Shown here in pieces: positions 34,612 through 44,241 of a stretch of 64,000 nucleotides of DNA (positions within the stretch are counted from its first letter, which is position 1; the number at the start of each line of letters is the position of its first letter). The position numbers were made by a program, and so were the translations under genes. Source of the DNA: Mesorhizobium sp. L-8-3. GTDB lineage: Bacteria; Pseudomonadota; Alphaproteobacteria; Rhizobiales; Rhizobiaceae. The DNA lies in the NCBI RefSeq assembly GCF_016756615.1, contig NZ_AP023262.1, positions 2,915,501 to 2,979,500 of the forward strand, written 5' to 3'. The notes under the pieces were generated by a model. That model did not search any database. It was given only the letters and a program-made list of their open reading frames with translations, and was not told the origin of the DNA.

Positions 34612-35775
34612 ATGAAATCGGCATTCAAGAAATCGATCCTGGCGCTGGGCCTCGCCGCCGGAATGGCGTCGGCTGCCTATGCGCAGCAGGGGGTCAGCGA
34701 CACCGAAGTCGTCATCGGCTCGAACGGCGATCTCTCGGGCGTCTTCGCGCCGTTCAACGTCCAGGCGATCAAGGCCGCGCAGCAGTATTTCGACGAGGTC
34801 AACGCGGCGGGCGGCGTCCACGGACGCAAGATCAAGTTCATCGTCGAGGATCACGGCTACCAGGTGCCCAAGGCGGTCCAGAACTTCAACAAGCTGGTGA
34901 ACTCCGACAAGGTGTTCGCGATGATCCTCAATCTCGGTACGCCGCACAACATAGCCGGCTTCAAGATGATGGAGCCGGCCAAGGTCGCCAACATCTCGCC
35001 GCTCACCGCCGCGCGCCAGATGGTCGAAGGCGACATCACCTACAAATATACCGGGCTTTCCTCCTACTACGATCAGCTCAAAGCCGGCATCGAGTTCCTG
35101 GCGAAGGAAACCGGCGCCAAGGAGGTCTGCGCCATGTATTTCCCGTCCGACTTCGGGCTCGAAGTCTATGAAGGAACCAAGGAAAAAGCCGAAGAGCTCG
35201 GGCTGAAATTCGCCGCCGAGACGACCCATAAGCCGGACGATCAGGATTTCGTGGGTTCGCTCACCAAGCTGCGCGAAGCCGGCTGCGATATCGTCGCGAC
35301 TGCCGTCGGCGTGCGCCAGACGATCGTCATCCTGGGCACCGCCAAGAAGCTTGGCTGGAACGATGTGGCCTTCATCGGCTCGTCGGCCGGCTTCAATACG
35401 GCCGTCGCCAAGGTGCCGGGCGGCGTGACGGAGGGCTACTACGCCGCCGCCGGATGGTCGGACCTGGAGAACCGGCTGGACAGCAACGAGGAGCTCAAGA
35501 AATGGGCCGAAGGCTACAAGGCCGCCTTCAACGAGGACCCGGGCACGGCGGCCCAGCTCGGCCGCGCGGCAGCGGTCACTTTGGTCAACGGGCTCGAGGC
35601 GGCCGGCAAGGACCTGACGCCGGAGAGCTTCCAGAAGGGTATGGAAACGCTGGAATATGACGACCCGATCCTGAACGCCCATATCAAATACGGGCCGGAC
35701 GACCATCAGGGCGGTGACGCCATCTTCATCTCGAAGATCGAGGGCGGCGTATGGAAGGAAGTCGGCCAGGAATAG
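34612..35775 (+). CDS. ABC transporter substrate-binding protein (Liv type)
   Basis: A 387-residue periplasmic binding protein with a signal peptide (MKSAFKKSILALGLAAGM...AYA, cleavage near residue 24). It belongs to the Peripla_BP_6 family: VVIGSNGDLSGVFAPFN, AAQQYFDEVNAAGGVHGRKI and HKPDDQDFVGSLTKLREAGC. GGAGGAGA precedes the ATG. It supplies the ligand to LivHMGF. Its substrate is not determinable from sequence but should match the ligase and acyl-CoA enzymes in the locus. Confidence 0.92.
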   Translation: MKSAFKKSILALGLAAGMASAAYAQQGVSDTEVVIGSNGDLSGVFAPFNVQAIKAAQQYFDEVNAAGGVHGRKIKFIVEDHGYQVPKAVQNFNKLVNSDKVFAMILNLGTPHNIAGFKMMEPAKVANISPLTAARQMVEGDITYKYTGLSSYYDQLKAGIEFLAKETGAKEVCAMYFPSDFGLEVYEGTKEKAEELGLKFAAETTHKPDDQDFVGSLTKLREAGCDIVATAVGVRQTIVILGTAKKLGWNDVAFIGSSAGFNTAVAKVPGGVTEGYYAAAGWSDLENRLDSNEELKKWAEGYKAAFNEDPGTAAQLGRAAAVTLVNGLEAAGKDLTPESFQKGMETLEYDDPILNAHIKYGPDDHQGGDAIFISKIEGGVWKEVGQE

Positions 35776-35796
35776 TTTTCGGCGAGACGACGTGGG

Positions 35797-35823
35797 CGCC
35801 GCTCCGACCTGGTCGGGGCGGCG
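35797..35823. terminator. Strong GC hairpin between convergent genes
   Basis: CGCCGCTCCGACC pairs with GGTCGGGGCGGCG, one G-T pair in 13, in the 88-bp gap between the liv binding protein and the RND permease, which converge. It is a probable bidirectional terminator; there is no T-run. Confidence 0.55.
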
Positions 35824-35863
35824 TCCGACCCCATAAGGCCAGCGAACCGTCGGCTCCGTTCCG

Positions 35864-38800
35864 CTATTCCGCCGGCTCGATATTGGTGTAGGCCGCTTCC
35901 TCGAGCTCGCGCTTCAGCCGGGCCTCTTCTTCCACCTTCGGCGTGACGAAGCGGCCGAGCAGCAGATAGGCGACCGGGGTCAGGAACAGGGTGGACGCTG
36001 CAGCAAGGCCCAGCCCGCCGACGATGACCCAGCCGAGTGCGATGCGGGCTTCGGCACCGGCGCCGCTCGCCAGCACCAGCGGCAGCCCGCCAAGGATGGT
36101 GCAGATCATGGTCATCATGACCGGGCGCAGCCGGATGTTCGACGCCTCCTCGATTGCCTGCCGCACACCGAGGCCGCGGTCGCGCAACTGGTTGGCGAAT
36201 TCGACGATCAGGATGCCGTTCTTGGCCATGACCCCGACCAGGAGGACGAGGCCGATCTGGCTGTAGGCGTTGAGGCTGGTGCCGGTGAGAAGCAGCGCGA
36301 AGACCGCGCAAGCGAGCCCGAGCGGCACGGTCGCCATGATGATGATGGCGCTGACGAAGCTCTCGAACTGCGCGGCCAGCACGAGGAGGATGATCACCAG
36401 CGCGAAGCCGAAGACGGCCACCATGCTGCCCGTGGTCTCGCCGAGCGTCGCGGCCTCGGCCAGCGGGATGATGCGGCTGCCCGGCGGCAGCAGCGGGGCG
36501 GCGATCTCTTCCGCCCTCGCCAGGGCGCTGCCCAGCGCGAAATCGTCGCGCAGGCCCGACGTGATGCCGACGGCGCGCAGCTGCTGCTCGCGCGACAAGG
36601 ACGGCGGCACGGCGCGTTCGGTCAGCGTGGCGATCGTCGACATCGGCACGAAGCGTCCGTCGCCGGTCTTGAGGAAGATGTTCTCGAGGTCGGTCGGATC
36701 GTTGACCGGATTGGTGGTCGATACCAGCTTCACCGGGTAGCTGCGGTCGTTGATGAAGACGTCGACGATCTCGCGGCCGTCGAGCATCGACTGGACCGCC
36801 TGGGCTAGACCGGTGATGTTGATGCCGAGATCGGAGGCCCGTTCCCGGTCGACCTCGACGGCGAGCTGCGGCTGGGTGGCGTCGGTGGTGAGGCGCGGCT
36901 GCTGGAAGCGCGGATCCTTCTCCATCTCGGCGATGATCCTGGCCGCGGTCTCGCCAAGCTCCGCATAGTTGTTGCCGACGACGGCGAATTGCAGGCCGCT
37001 GCCGGCGCCGCGAATGCCGAGGCTGTTGGGTCGCAGCGCAAAAACCCGGATGCCGGGGATCTGCTGCGTCAGCTGATTGACCTCGGCCACGATCTCCTGC
37101 TGGGTCCGGTGACGCTGTTCCCAGGGCGTGAGCGCCATCACCATGAAGCCGCTGCTGGCCGAGCCGCCGGAGCCGGCAAAGGCTAAGGTGGCCTGGATCT
37201 CTCCGGCCTCGCGCATCGGCCGGATCAGGCTCTCGATCTGCTGTATCTGCTGCGTGGTGTAGTCGAGGCTGACGCCTTGGGGCGCCGAGATGCGCATGAG
37301 CACCAGGGAGCGGTCCTCGCTCGGCGTCAGTTCCTGGCGAATACTGCCGAACAAGGCGAATGCCGTGACGGCGAAGAGCACCGAAGCCACGATGACGATC
37401 ATGGGCGCGTCGAGGCAGGCATGCAGCGCGTGGCGGTAGAGTTTGGCGAGCGCGCTGCCGACGCGCATGCCGAAGCCCCGACGAGGCGTCCCTCCATCTG
37501 CGGCGGCCGCGACCAGCATGCGCGAAGCGAGCATCGGGCAGAGCGACAGGGCCACGACGGAGGAAAGCAGCACCGAGATCGCCAGCACGAAGCCGAACTC
37601 GCGGAACAGCCCGCCGGTCTGGCCGGGCAGGAAGGAGAGCGGCACGAAGACGGCAGCAAGCGTCGCGGTGGTGGCGACCACGGCGAAGAAGACCTCTTGC
37701 GTGCCGAGCACCGCTGCCGCGCGCGGGCCCATGCCTTCGTTGCGCCGCCGAACGATGTTCTCCAGCACCACGATTGCGTCGTCGACCACGAGGCCAGTCG
37801 CCAGCACCAGCGCCAGCAGGGTCAGGATGTTGATCGAGAAGCCGGCGACCCAGATCGCCGCGATCGTGCCGATCAAGGCCACCGGCATGGCGAGGCCCGG
37901 AATCAGCGTCGCCCGCCAGTCGAGCAGGAAGATGTAGATGACCAGAAGCACGATGGTGACCGACAGGCCGAGCGCGATCTCGACCTCGTGGATCGCGCCC
38001 TCGACGAAGACGGCATCGTCGCTGGTCACCTTCAGCGTCATCCCGTCGGGCAGCGTCTTCTGGATGTTGTCCACGGCGGCGCGCACGCCCGCGGAGATAT
38101 CGAGCGTGTTCGACTGTGCCTGGCGGATGATGCTGAGGCCGATGCCCGGCTTGGTATCGGATCGCAGCGAGGTCAGGTAGATGTCGCCGCCCAACGTCAC
38201 GGTCGCGACGTCGCCGATCCTGGTCCGGTCGTTGACGAAGATGTTCTCGAATTCCTCGGGGGTCGTCACGTCGGCGGTCGCCCGCACGATGATGTCCTGG
38301 TCCGACGTGGTGATCGAGCCGGCCGGCGTGTCGAAGGCGAGAGAGGCGAGCGCGCTGCTCAGATCCGCGATCGTCAGGCCGAGGCTCGCCATCTTCTTCT
38401 GATCGATGTCGACGCGGAATATCTTCTCGCGATCGCCGAAGACCTGTACGTCGGCGACGCCGGTCACAGCGGCGAGCGTATCGGCGATCTGGTCCTCGAC
38501 CAGGACCGTCATGTCCTCCAGCGGCATGGTGTCGGAGGTGAGCGCCAGGCGCATCACCGGTTCGGCGTTGGCGTCGGCCTTGACGATGCGCGGCGGATCG
38601 ATGTTGTCGGGCAACTGGTTCAGCAGGCGCGACACGGCATCGCGCGCATCCGAAGCGGCCACGTCGAGATCGACCTCGTCGCCGAACTCCACCGTCACCC
38701 GGCTGCGCCCGAAGGAAGAGCTCGACGAGATCGATTTCACGCCGGTAATGCGGGCCACCGCGCCCTCGATGACGTCGGTCACCTCGCGGTCCATCGTCTC

Positions 38801-38998
38801 TGCGGCCGCACCGGTGAAATCGGTCGAGATCGTGATGACGGGCCTGTCGACGTCAGGCAGTTCGCGGATCTCGACCCCATAGAAAGCCGCCAGCCCGGCC
38901 ACGGCGATAAGTGCGTTGATGACGAAGGCCAGGACCGGCCGACGTACGAAAAGCGCTGTGAGGCCGGTTTCGCCGCCGTCGTTGTGGGATTTCGTCAT
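35864..38998 (-). CDS. RND efflux transporter permease (HAE1/MMPL-type)
   Basis: A 1044-residue inner-membrane pump with two repeated halves of transmembrane helices and large periplasmic loops. The helix-4 proton-relay motif GLVVDDAIVVLENIV is present, as is the start FVRRPVLAFVINALIAVAGL and the LDISAGVRAAVDNIQ loop. The ATG at 38998 lies 15 bases after the adaptor's stop codon. It forms an operon with its periplasmic adaptor. No outer-membrane factor gene is linked, so an unlinked TolC homologue must serve. The substrate is unknown. Confidence 0.92.
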   Translation of the reverse strand: MTKSHNDGGETGLTALFVRRPVLAFVINALIAVAGLAAFYGVEIRELPDVDRPVITISTDFTGAAAETMDREVTDVIEGAVARITGVKSISSSSSFGRSRVTVEFGDEVDLDVAASDARDAVSRLLNQLPDNIDPPRIVKADANAEPVMRLALTSDTMPLEDMTVLVEDQIADTLAAVTGVADVQVFGDREKIFRVDIDQKKMASLGLTIADLSSALASLAFDTPAGSITTSDQDIIVRATADVTTPEEFENIFVNDRTRIGDVATVTLGGDIYLTSLRSDTKPGIGLSIIRQAQSNTLDISAGVRAAVDNIQKTLPDGMTLKVTSDDAVFVEGAIHEVEIALGLSVTIVLLVIYIFLLDWRATLIPGLAMPVALIGTIAAIWVAGFSINILTLLALVLATGLVVDDAIVVLENIVRRRNEGMGPRAAAVLGTQEVFFAVVATTATLAAVFVPLSFLPGQTGGLFREFGFVLAISVLLSSVVALSLCPMLASRMLVAAAADGGTPRRGFGMRVGSALAKLYRHALHACLDAPMIVIVASVLFAVTAFALFGSIRQELTPSEDRSLVLMRISAPQGVSLDYTTQQIQQIESLIRPMREAGEIQATLAFAGSGGSASSGFMVMALTPWEQRHRTQQEIVAEVNQLTQQIPGIRVFALRPNSLGIRGAGSGLQFAVVGNNYAELGETAARIIAEMEKDPRFQQPRLTTDATQPQLAVEVDRERASDLGINITGLAQAVQSMLDGREIVDVFINDRSYPVKLVSTTNPVNDPTDLENIFLKTGDGRFVPMSTIATLTERAVPPSLSREQQLRAVGITSGLRDDFALGSALARAEEIAAPLLPPGSRIIPLAEAATLGETTGSMVAVFGFALVIILLVLAAQFESFVSAIIIMATVPLGLACAVFALLLTGTSLNAYSQIGLVLLVGVMAKNGILIVEFANQLRDRGLGVRQAIEEASNIRLRPVMMTMICTILGGLPLVLASGAGAEARIALGWVIVGGLGLAAASTLFLTPVAYLLLGRFVTPKVEEEARLKRELEEAAYTNIEPAE

Positions 38999-39012
38999 TC
39001 GTCGCCCCCGGG

Positions 39013-40182
39013 TCAACCGCCGGTCGGAGTGGGGGCCGATTCGGCTTGCGCGCCGGGCGCGCGGCGGTCCGCCACCATCACCTCGCTGCCCTCCCGTACA
39101 TTCTGCACGCCTTCGGTGACGATGATGTCGCCGGCACGGATCGGGGCCTCGACGAGGACGCTTTCCGAGTTGCGCTGCACGATGCGGACTGGCACGCGCC
39201 TGGCCCTGCCGTCCTCGATCGTCCAGATGAAGGCGCCGTCGCTGCCCCACTGGATGGAAAGCGGGCTGACGGAGGGGTATTCGTCACCAGGAAAACGCAT
39301 CGCCACCTGGAAAGACATGCCGGCTCTCAGCGTATCGTCGGGGTTGGGCAGGTCGGCACGCACGAGAAGCGTGCGGCTCGCCTCGTCGAGGCGGCTATCG
39401 ACGGCCGCGACCGTGCCTTCGATGACCACGCTCGGGCGCGCAATCGGCGAGGCAGTCACCGGCGCGCCGACCTTGATCGCGGTCACGTATCGCTCGGGCA
39501 CCCAGAAATCCACCTGAATGGTCGAGCGGTCGTCGATGGTCGCTATCGGCGTCTGGGTCGTGACGTAGTTGCCGACCTCGACCGGCAGGATACCGACGAT
39601 GCCTGAAATGGGCGCTTCGACGGAGCGGCGCTCGAGCGCCAGCTCGGCATCGCGCACCGCCAGTTCGGCATTGCGCTGCGCCACCTCGGCATCGGCGAGC
39701 TGCACGGCCGTTGCGGTGTTGGAGGTGCGCAGCGTCTTCATGCGAACGAGTTTCGCCTGGGCATCGTCGAGCGCGATCTTCGCTCGGTCGAGCACGATCT
39801 CCTCGGCGTTGGAATCGAGTCTGGCGATGACATCGCCCGCCCGAACCAATGTGCCGGCTGTGACGGCGATCTCGGTCAGGCGGCCGGAGGTGAAGGGATT
39901 GACGGTGACGGAGGCGCGGGCGCGGCCCGTGCCGATCGCCTGCAGCCTGTCGTTTATCCTGGCCACGACGACCGGCGCGGTCACGACGTTGGGAGCCGCG
40001 CCGCCGCCACGCTGCCCGCCATTGTCGCCCGCCGGCTTCGCCGTATTTTGCGTCGCCGCGATCGCCCAGTCGATCCCCCACCGTGCCAGCACTTCGTCTG
40101 CGCCGGGGAAGAACTTCAGCCAGGCGAGGGCGGCCGCCGCCAGCAGCACAAGGGAAAAGGCGATCTGTTTCCAGACGGACAT
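39013..40182 (-). CDS. RND efflux periplasmic adaptor subunit
   Basis: A 389-residue membrane fusion protein with one N-terminal membrane anchor (residues 8-24). Domains: lipoyl half-motifs (VTVNPFTSGRLTEIAV and VEAPISGIVGILPVEVGNYV), an alpha-helical hairpin around residues 125-185, and beta-barrel and membrane-proximal domains. A Gly/Asn-rich linker (GDNGGQRGGGAAPN) follows the anchor. The ATG at 40182 follows GGAG by 6 bases. It links the permease gene downstream to an outer-membrane channel. Confidence 0.91.
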   Translation of the reverse strand: MSVWKQIAFSLVLLAAAALAWLKFFPGADEVLARWGIDWAIAATQNTAKPAGDNGGQRGGGAAPNVVTAPVVVARINDRLQAIGTGRARASVTVNPFTSGRLTEIAVTAGTLVRAGDVIARLDSNAEEIVLDRAKIALDDAQAKLVRMKTLRTSNTATAVQLADAEVAQRNAELAVRDAELALERRSVEAPISGIVGILPVEVGNYVTTQTPIATIDDRSTIQVDFWVPERYVTAIKVGAPVTASPIARPSVVIEGTVAAVDSRLDEASRTLLVRADLPNPDDTLRAGMSFQVAMRFPGDEYPSVSPLSIQWGSDGAFIWTIEDGRARRVPVRIVQRNSESVLVEAPIRAGDIIVTEGVQNVREGSEVMVADRRAPGAQAESAPTPTGG

Positions 40183-40433
40183 CAATCACTCCGGCGCGGC
40201 ATCTGGCCCGCGGCTTGGGCCGTCGCGTCGTCCGATAGCGGAAGCGTAGGCCGGACCGGTCGATCGCACGCCCTTATGGCAATTCTCCGACGCCTGCGCA
40301 TCCAGTTTATCATTAAATATCGGTAAGGTATGCAGCCGTCTTCGCGGCCGGCCGCACCGGGCCGAATCGGACGCGCCGCCTCGCGGCCGGGCGGCCCGAA
40401 TCGAGGCCAGGCCTGCCTTCCGTCGCTGCCAGC

Positions 40434-41261
40434 TCAGCGAAGGTCCTCCATCTCGCGGATGCGCCTGGCGCTGTCCTGTTCGAGCGCGCGGGTCAATTCG
40501 CCGATCAGGGTTTCCGCGAAGACGAAGAGGGCGGCCGAGGAGTCCCAGGCCGAGGGCACGGCCGTGCGGCCGGCGACGACATGGCGGGAGAAACGGGCGA
40601 TCGGCGAAAGCCACTGGTCGGTGAACAGGATGATCTGAGCGCCCCGCTGATGTGCCTTCTCGGCCAGGCGGACGAGGCTGTCCTGATAGCGGCGTATGTC
40701 GAAGATCAGCATCACGTCGCGCCTGCCCATGTCGATCAGCCGGTCGCGCCAATTGCTTTCCTGGCCTGCCAGATGAAACACGTTCGGCCGGATGATCGTC
40801 AGATGCGCCGCCATGTAGCGGGCGATCGGATCGGTGAAGCGGCCGCCGACAAGGAAGACCTTGGAGCGACGTTCGGCGAGCAGGGCGACCATCTCGTCGA
40901 CCTGCTTTCGGGACACGTGGCGGAAGGTCTCGCGGATGTTCTCCAGCGTGGCCTCCACCACCGGCGTCGCGCCGCGATGCCCGACGGGTTCCGGCGCGGT
41001 CGTGCGCGATGCCGGCGACTGCAGCTGCGCCGCCAGTTCGTCCGTCAGCGCAGACTGGAACTCCGGATAGTTCTGGAAGCCGAGCCGGGCCACGAAACGC
41101 AGGATCGTGGGCGAGGAAACGCCCGCCTGGGCCGAGAAATCGGCGACCGTCTTCAAACCGATCATCGGATAGTTGGCGACCAGCGCCTGGGCAGCACGCC
41201 GCTCCCCGGTCGGCATAGCGTCGATGCGGTCGGCGATCAGTTCCGCGATGCTTGCCGCCAT
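40434..41261 (-). CDS. MurR/RpiR family transcriptional regulator
   Basis: A 275-residue regulator. The N-terminal HTH_6 domain has DFSAQAGVSSPTILRFVARL (residues 45-65), and the C-terminal SIS phosphosugar-binding fold spans about 125-250 (VFLVGGRFTDPIARYMAAHL). RpiR proteins often control sugar, amino-sugar or amino-acid catabolism. The ATG at 41261 follows GGAG by 8 bases. It diverges from the NFGase/TRAP/GS operon and is its likely local regulator; a candidate operator lies at 41417-41430. Confidence 0.9.
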   Translation of the reverse strand: MAASIAELIADRIDAMPTGERRAAQALVANYPMIGLKTVADFSAQAGVSSPTILRFVARLGFQNYPEFQSALTDELAAQLQSPASRTTAPEPVGHRGATPVVEATLENIRETFRHVSRKQVDEMVALLAERRSKVFLVGGRFTDPIARYMAAHLTIIRPNVFHLAGQESNWRDRLIDMGRRDVMLIFDIRRYQDSLVRLAEKAHQRGAQIILFTDQWLSPIARFSRHVVAGRTAVPSAWDSSAALFVFAETLIGELTRALEQDSARRIREMEDLR

Positions 41262-41357
41262 GTCCCCGTCTCCTCCCATCTGCCGGGGAGACGGCCCTGC
41301 CGGGCTCTCCCTCGCTCGATCTGTCCCACGGCTTCCCCAGAAGGCCTCAAAAGGCGT

Positions 41358-41384
41358 TTGACAAAGCGCGGCAAACTGTATGAA
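41358..41384 (+). promoter_or_regulatory. Candidate promoter of the TRAP/gamma-glutamylation operon
   Basis: TTGACA at 41358-41363 and TATGAA at 41379-41384, with a 15-base spacer, lie about 70 bases upstream of the first plus-strand gene. The -35 is consensus and the spacer is short by two bases. The assignment is tentative. Confidence 0.4.
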
Positions 41385-41416
41385 ATCATCCGTGAAGGCG
41401 CAATGCTCTCTAATGT

Positions 41417-41430
41417 GTAACAAACGTTAC
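41417..41430. promoter_or_regulatory. Candidate RpiR operator
   Basis: GTAAC-AAAC-GTTAC is a perfect 5-bp inverted repeat within TGTAACAAACGTTACG. It lies just downstream of the candidate promoter and 23 bases before the first gene. The position fits a repressor site for the divergently encoded RpiR regulator. Confidence 0.5.
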
Positions 41431-41453
41431 GGCGTCGAGGGGAATGGGAGCGG

Positions 41454-42278
41454 ATGGGAAACAGGCGGCTTGCCGAGGAAGTCTCGGAGTCAGTAACGGT
41501 CACGAACAGGGGTGGCCGGTCTCCGTTCGTCCTCCTCTGCGACCATGCCTCCAACGCCCTGCCTGCGGAGTTCGGGACGCTCGGCCTCGCCGCCCCCGAT
41601 CTCGATCGCCACATCGCCTGGGATCCGGGCGCCGCGCCCGTGGCATCGCGGATGGCGGAGGCCCTCGATGCCGAGCTGATTTCCTCGCGTGTGTCGCGGC
41701 TCGTGATCGACTGCAACCGCCCGCTCGACGCACCCGATCTCATCCCGGCGGTAAGCGAGACCACGGCCATTCCCGGCAACCAGGCGCTGTCGGCATCGGC
41801 GCGGGCGCGCCGCGTCGCGCTGGCCTATGATCCCTACCATGCCGCGATCGACGACGTTGTGTCGCGCCGCCTCGCGGCGGGGCAGGAGACCATGGTCGTC
41901 TCGGTTCATTCCTTCACCCCAGTCTACAACGGAGTGTCCCGGCCGTGGCATATCGGCATCATCCACGATGCGGATCGTCGGCTGGCAGCGCCGCTGATCG
42001 AGGCGCTTTCGGCGTTGCGCGGCGTAACTGTGGGCGTCAACGAGCCTTACTCCCCGGCTGACCGGGTCTATTTCACGCTGGAGCGCCATGCGCGATCGCG
42101 CGGCCTGCCATGCGCGATGATCGAAATCCGCAACGACGAGATTTCGGCTCCGGCCGGACAGCGGAAGTGGGCGGACCTCCTGAGCGGCCTCCTCGCGCAA
42201 AGCGCGAGCGAAGCGCGCGTTCCTGCCGGGCAGGGCCTGTCACATCGTGTCGGGTCCGACGCCCAAACGGGTGAATAG
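41454..42278 (+). CDS. N-formylglutamate amidohydrolase family protein
   Basis: A 274-residue hydrolase of the HutG-type (N-formylglutamate amidohydrolase) family: LLCDHASNALPAEFGTLGL near residue 27, DRHIAWDPGAAPVA, MVVSVHSFTPVYNG and CAMIEIRNDEI. In histidine degradation it yields glutamate and formate, but no hut genes are present. Heading an operon with a TRAP transporter and a glutamine-synthetase-like ligase, it may instead cleave an N-acyl or gamma-glutamyl product. That reassignment is inferred. Confidence 0.85.
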   Translation: MGNRRLAEEVSESVTVTNRGGRSPFVLLCDHASNALPAEFGTLGLAAPDLDRHIAWDPGAAPVASRMAEALDAELISSRVSRLVIDCNRPLDAPDLIPAVSETTAIPGNQALSASARARRVALAYDPYHAAIDDVVSRRLAAGQETMVVSVHSFTPVYNGVSRPWHIGIIHDADRRLAAPLIEALSALRGVTVGVNEPYSPADRVYFTLERHARSRGLPCAMIEIRNDEISAPAGQRKWADLLSGLLAQSASEARVPAGQGLSHRVGSDAQTGE

Positions 42279-42287
42279 GAGGAGACC

Positions 42288-42800
42288 TTGCCCAAGGCGA
42301 CTGTGCTGTTCGTCCGTTACGTCGATGCCATGAACGCCTGGATCGGGCGTTTCGCCATGCATCTCCTGTTCGTCATGGCCGCGATACTCCTGACGTCGAC
42401 GCTTTCGCGCGTCTTCTTCGGCGTGCCGATCAACTGGGCGCTGGAGATGTCGCAATTCCTGCTTTCCGCCTACTACCTGCTGGGCGGCGCCTACACGATG
42501 CAACTCGACCAGCATGTGCGGATGGATCTGTTCTATGCGCGCTTGACGGCGCGCAGGCGGGCCTTGACCGACGCGATGACCATTCTCTTCGTGATCTTCT
42601 ATCTGGCGGTGCTGTTCGGCGGCGGCTTGTCCAGCACCAACTACGCAATCGTCTATGGCCAGAAGAACTATTCCGCCTGGGCCCCGCCGCTGTGGCCCAT
42701 CAAGACGATCATGACCTTCGGCGTCTTCCTGATGCTCCTTCAGGCCGTCTCGGCCTTCTTCAAGGACATAGCCATTGCTCGTGGAAGGCCGATCGAATGA
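42288..42800 (+). CDS. TRAP transporter small permease
   Basis: A 170-residue DctQ-type subunit with four membrane helices and the family motif in INWALEMSQFLLSAYYLLGG. The start is TTG at 42288 with AGGAGGAG directly upstream. It follows the amidohydrolase gene by 9 bases and overlaps the large permease by 4 bases. With DctM and DctP it makes a sodium- or proton-driven secondary importer for organic acids or related solutes. Confidence 0.9.
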   Translation: MPKATVLFVRYVDAMNAWIGRFAMHLLFVMAAILLTSTLSRVFFGVPINWALEMSQFLLSAYYLLGGAYTMQLDQHVRMDLFYARLTARRRALTDAMTILFVIFYLAVLFGGGLSSTNYAIVYGQKNYSAWAPPLWPIKTIMTFGVFLMLLQAVSAFFKDIAIARGRPIE

Positions 42801-44122
42801 GTTCGGAAGCCATCACGCTTTTCATGTTCGGCACCATGATGGTGCTGCTCTTCACAGGACAGCGCGTCTTCGGCGTGATCGGTTTCGTCGGCTCGGCGGC
42901 CGCATTGCTGCTGTGGGGGCAGGGCTCGTTCGAGATGCCCTTCAACGCGTCCTTTCAGGTGCTCAACTGGTATCCGCTGATCACCGTGCCCTTTTTCATC
43001 TTCATGGGGTACATGCTGTCGGAATCTGGCATTGCCGGCGATCTGTACCGGCTGTTCCATGTATGGTTCGGGTCGGTGCGCGGGGGACTGGCGCTGGGAA
43101 CGATCGGCCTCATGGTGCTGATCGCAGCGCTCAACGGCCTGTCGGTCGCCGGCATGGCGATCGGCGCCACCATCGCCATGCCGCAGTTGCTGCGGCATGG
43201 CTACGACAAGGTGATGGTGACCGGCGTCATCCAGGCAGGCAGCTCGCTCGGCATCCTCATCCCTCCGAGCGTCGTTCTCGTGCTGTTCGCCATGATCGCC
43301 CGTTTGCCCGTCCTCGACCTGTGGCTGGCAGGCGTCGGGCCGGGACTGCTGATGGCCGTCATCTTCGGCGCCTATGTCTATCTGCGCTGCCTCATACAGC
43401 CTGAGATCGGACCCGCGCTGCCGGCGGAGGAACGGGCCCACATCACCCGGGCCGAAAAACTCGCCCTGCTGCGCGAAGGCCTGCTGCCGCTGGCGATCTT
43501 CGGCATCATGATGGGCCTGTTCATGACCGGCGTGACGAGCCTCGTGGAGAGTTCCGCGGTCGGAGCGGCGCTCGCGACCGGGGCGGCCTACTGGGCGGGC
43601 AACCTGAACTGGAAGGTGTTCGAACGCTGCACCCGCAACACGCTGACCATAAGCTGCATGTTCTTGTGGATCATCCTGGGGGCGCTGTGCTTCAGTTCGG
43701 TCTATGACGGGCTCGGCGCGGTGAAGGCGGTCAAGGCGCTGCTCATCGACACCTGGGACCTCAGCCCGTGGATGGTGCTGACGCTGATGCTGGCTTCGTT
43801 CCTCGTCATGGGCGCATTCCTTGACGACACGGCGATGCTCGTGATCGTTGCGCCGCTCTATATTCCGCTGGTCCGAAGCCTCGGATTCGATCCGATCTGG
43901 TTCGGCGTGCTCTATACGATCACCTGCCAGATCGCCTACATCACGCCGCCCTTCGGCTACAATCTGTTTCTCATGCGCGCGCTGGCGCCGCCCGAGATTT
44001 CGCTCATGGACATCTACCGTTCGATCGTCCCGTTCTTCTTCCTGATGGTGCTGGCGCTGGTCACGATCATGGTCTTTCCGCAGATCGCCCTGTGGCTCCC
44101 CGGCCTCTATTCCGGACGATGA
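42797..44122 (+). CDS. TRAP transporter large permease
   Basis: A 441-residue DctM-type subunit with about 12 helices. Typical motifs include GIAGDLYRLFHVWFGSVRGG, GVIQAGSSLGILIPPSVVLV and the C-terminal LVIVAPLYIPLVRSLGFDPI followed by PPFGYNLF. It overlaps the small permease by 4 bases and is followed by the binding protein after 119 bp. Confidence 0.93.
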   Translation: MSSEAITLFMFGTMMVLLFTGQRVFGVIGFVGSAAALLLWGQGSFEMPFNASFQVLNWYPLITVPFFIFMGYMLSESGIAGDLYRLFHVWFGSVRGGLALGTIGLMVLIAALNGLSVAGMAIGATIAMPQLLRHGYDKVMVTGVIQAGSSLGILIPPSVVLVLFAMIARLPVLDLWLAGVGPGLLMAVIFGAYVYLRCLIQPEIGPALPAEERAHITRAEKLALLREGLLPLAIFGIMMGLFMTGVTSLVESSAVGAALATGAAYWAGNLNWKVFERCTRNTLTISCMFLWIILGALCFSSVYDGLGAVKAVKALLIDTWDLSPWMVLTLMLASFLVMGAFLDDTAMLVIVAPLYIPLVRSLGFDPIWFGVLYTITCQIAYITPPFGYNLFLMRALAPPEISLMDIYRSIVPFFFLMVLALVTIMVFPQIALWLPGLYSGR

Positions 44123-44241
44123 CGGCCGCAGCAGCAACGAGAAAAGCAGGCTGACACCAGAAGGAAGGAGAACGTCACAGGGGAGAATTCCGGCCGGCAG
44201 CGGCACCTAATCCGATCCAAGAGCAATGGGAGAATCGTGAC

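Noticed and set aside
37277..39517. A 746-codon plus-strand open frame opposite the first RND pump
   Set aside because: It crosses two real minus-strand genes and has no recognisable motif or Shine-Dalgarno.
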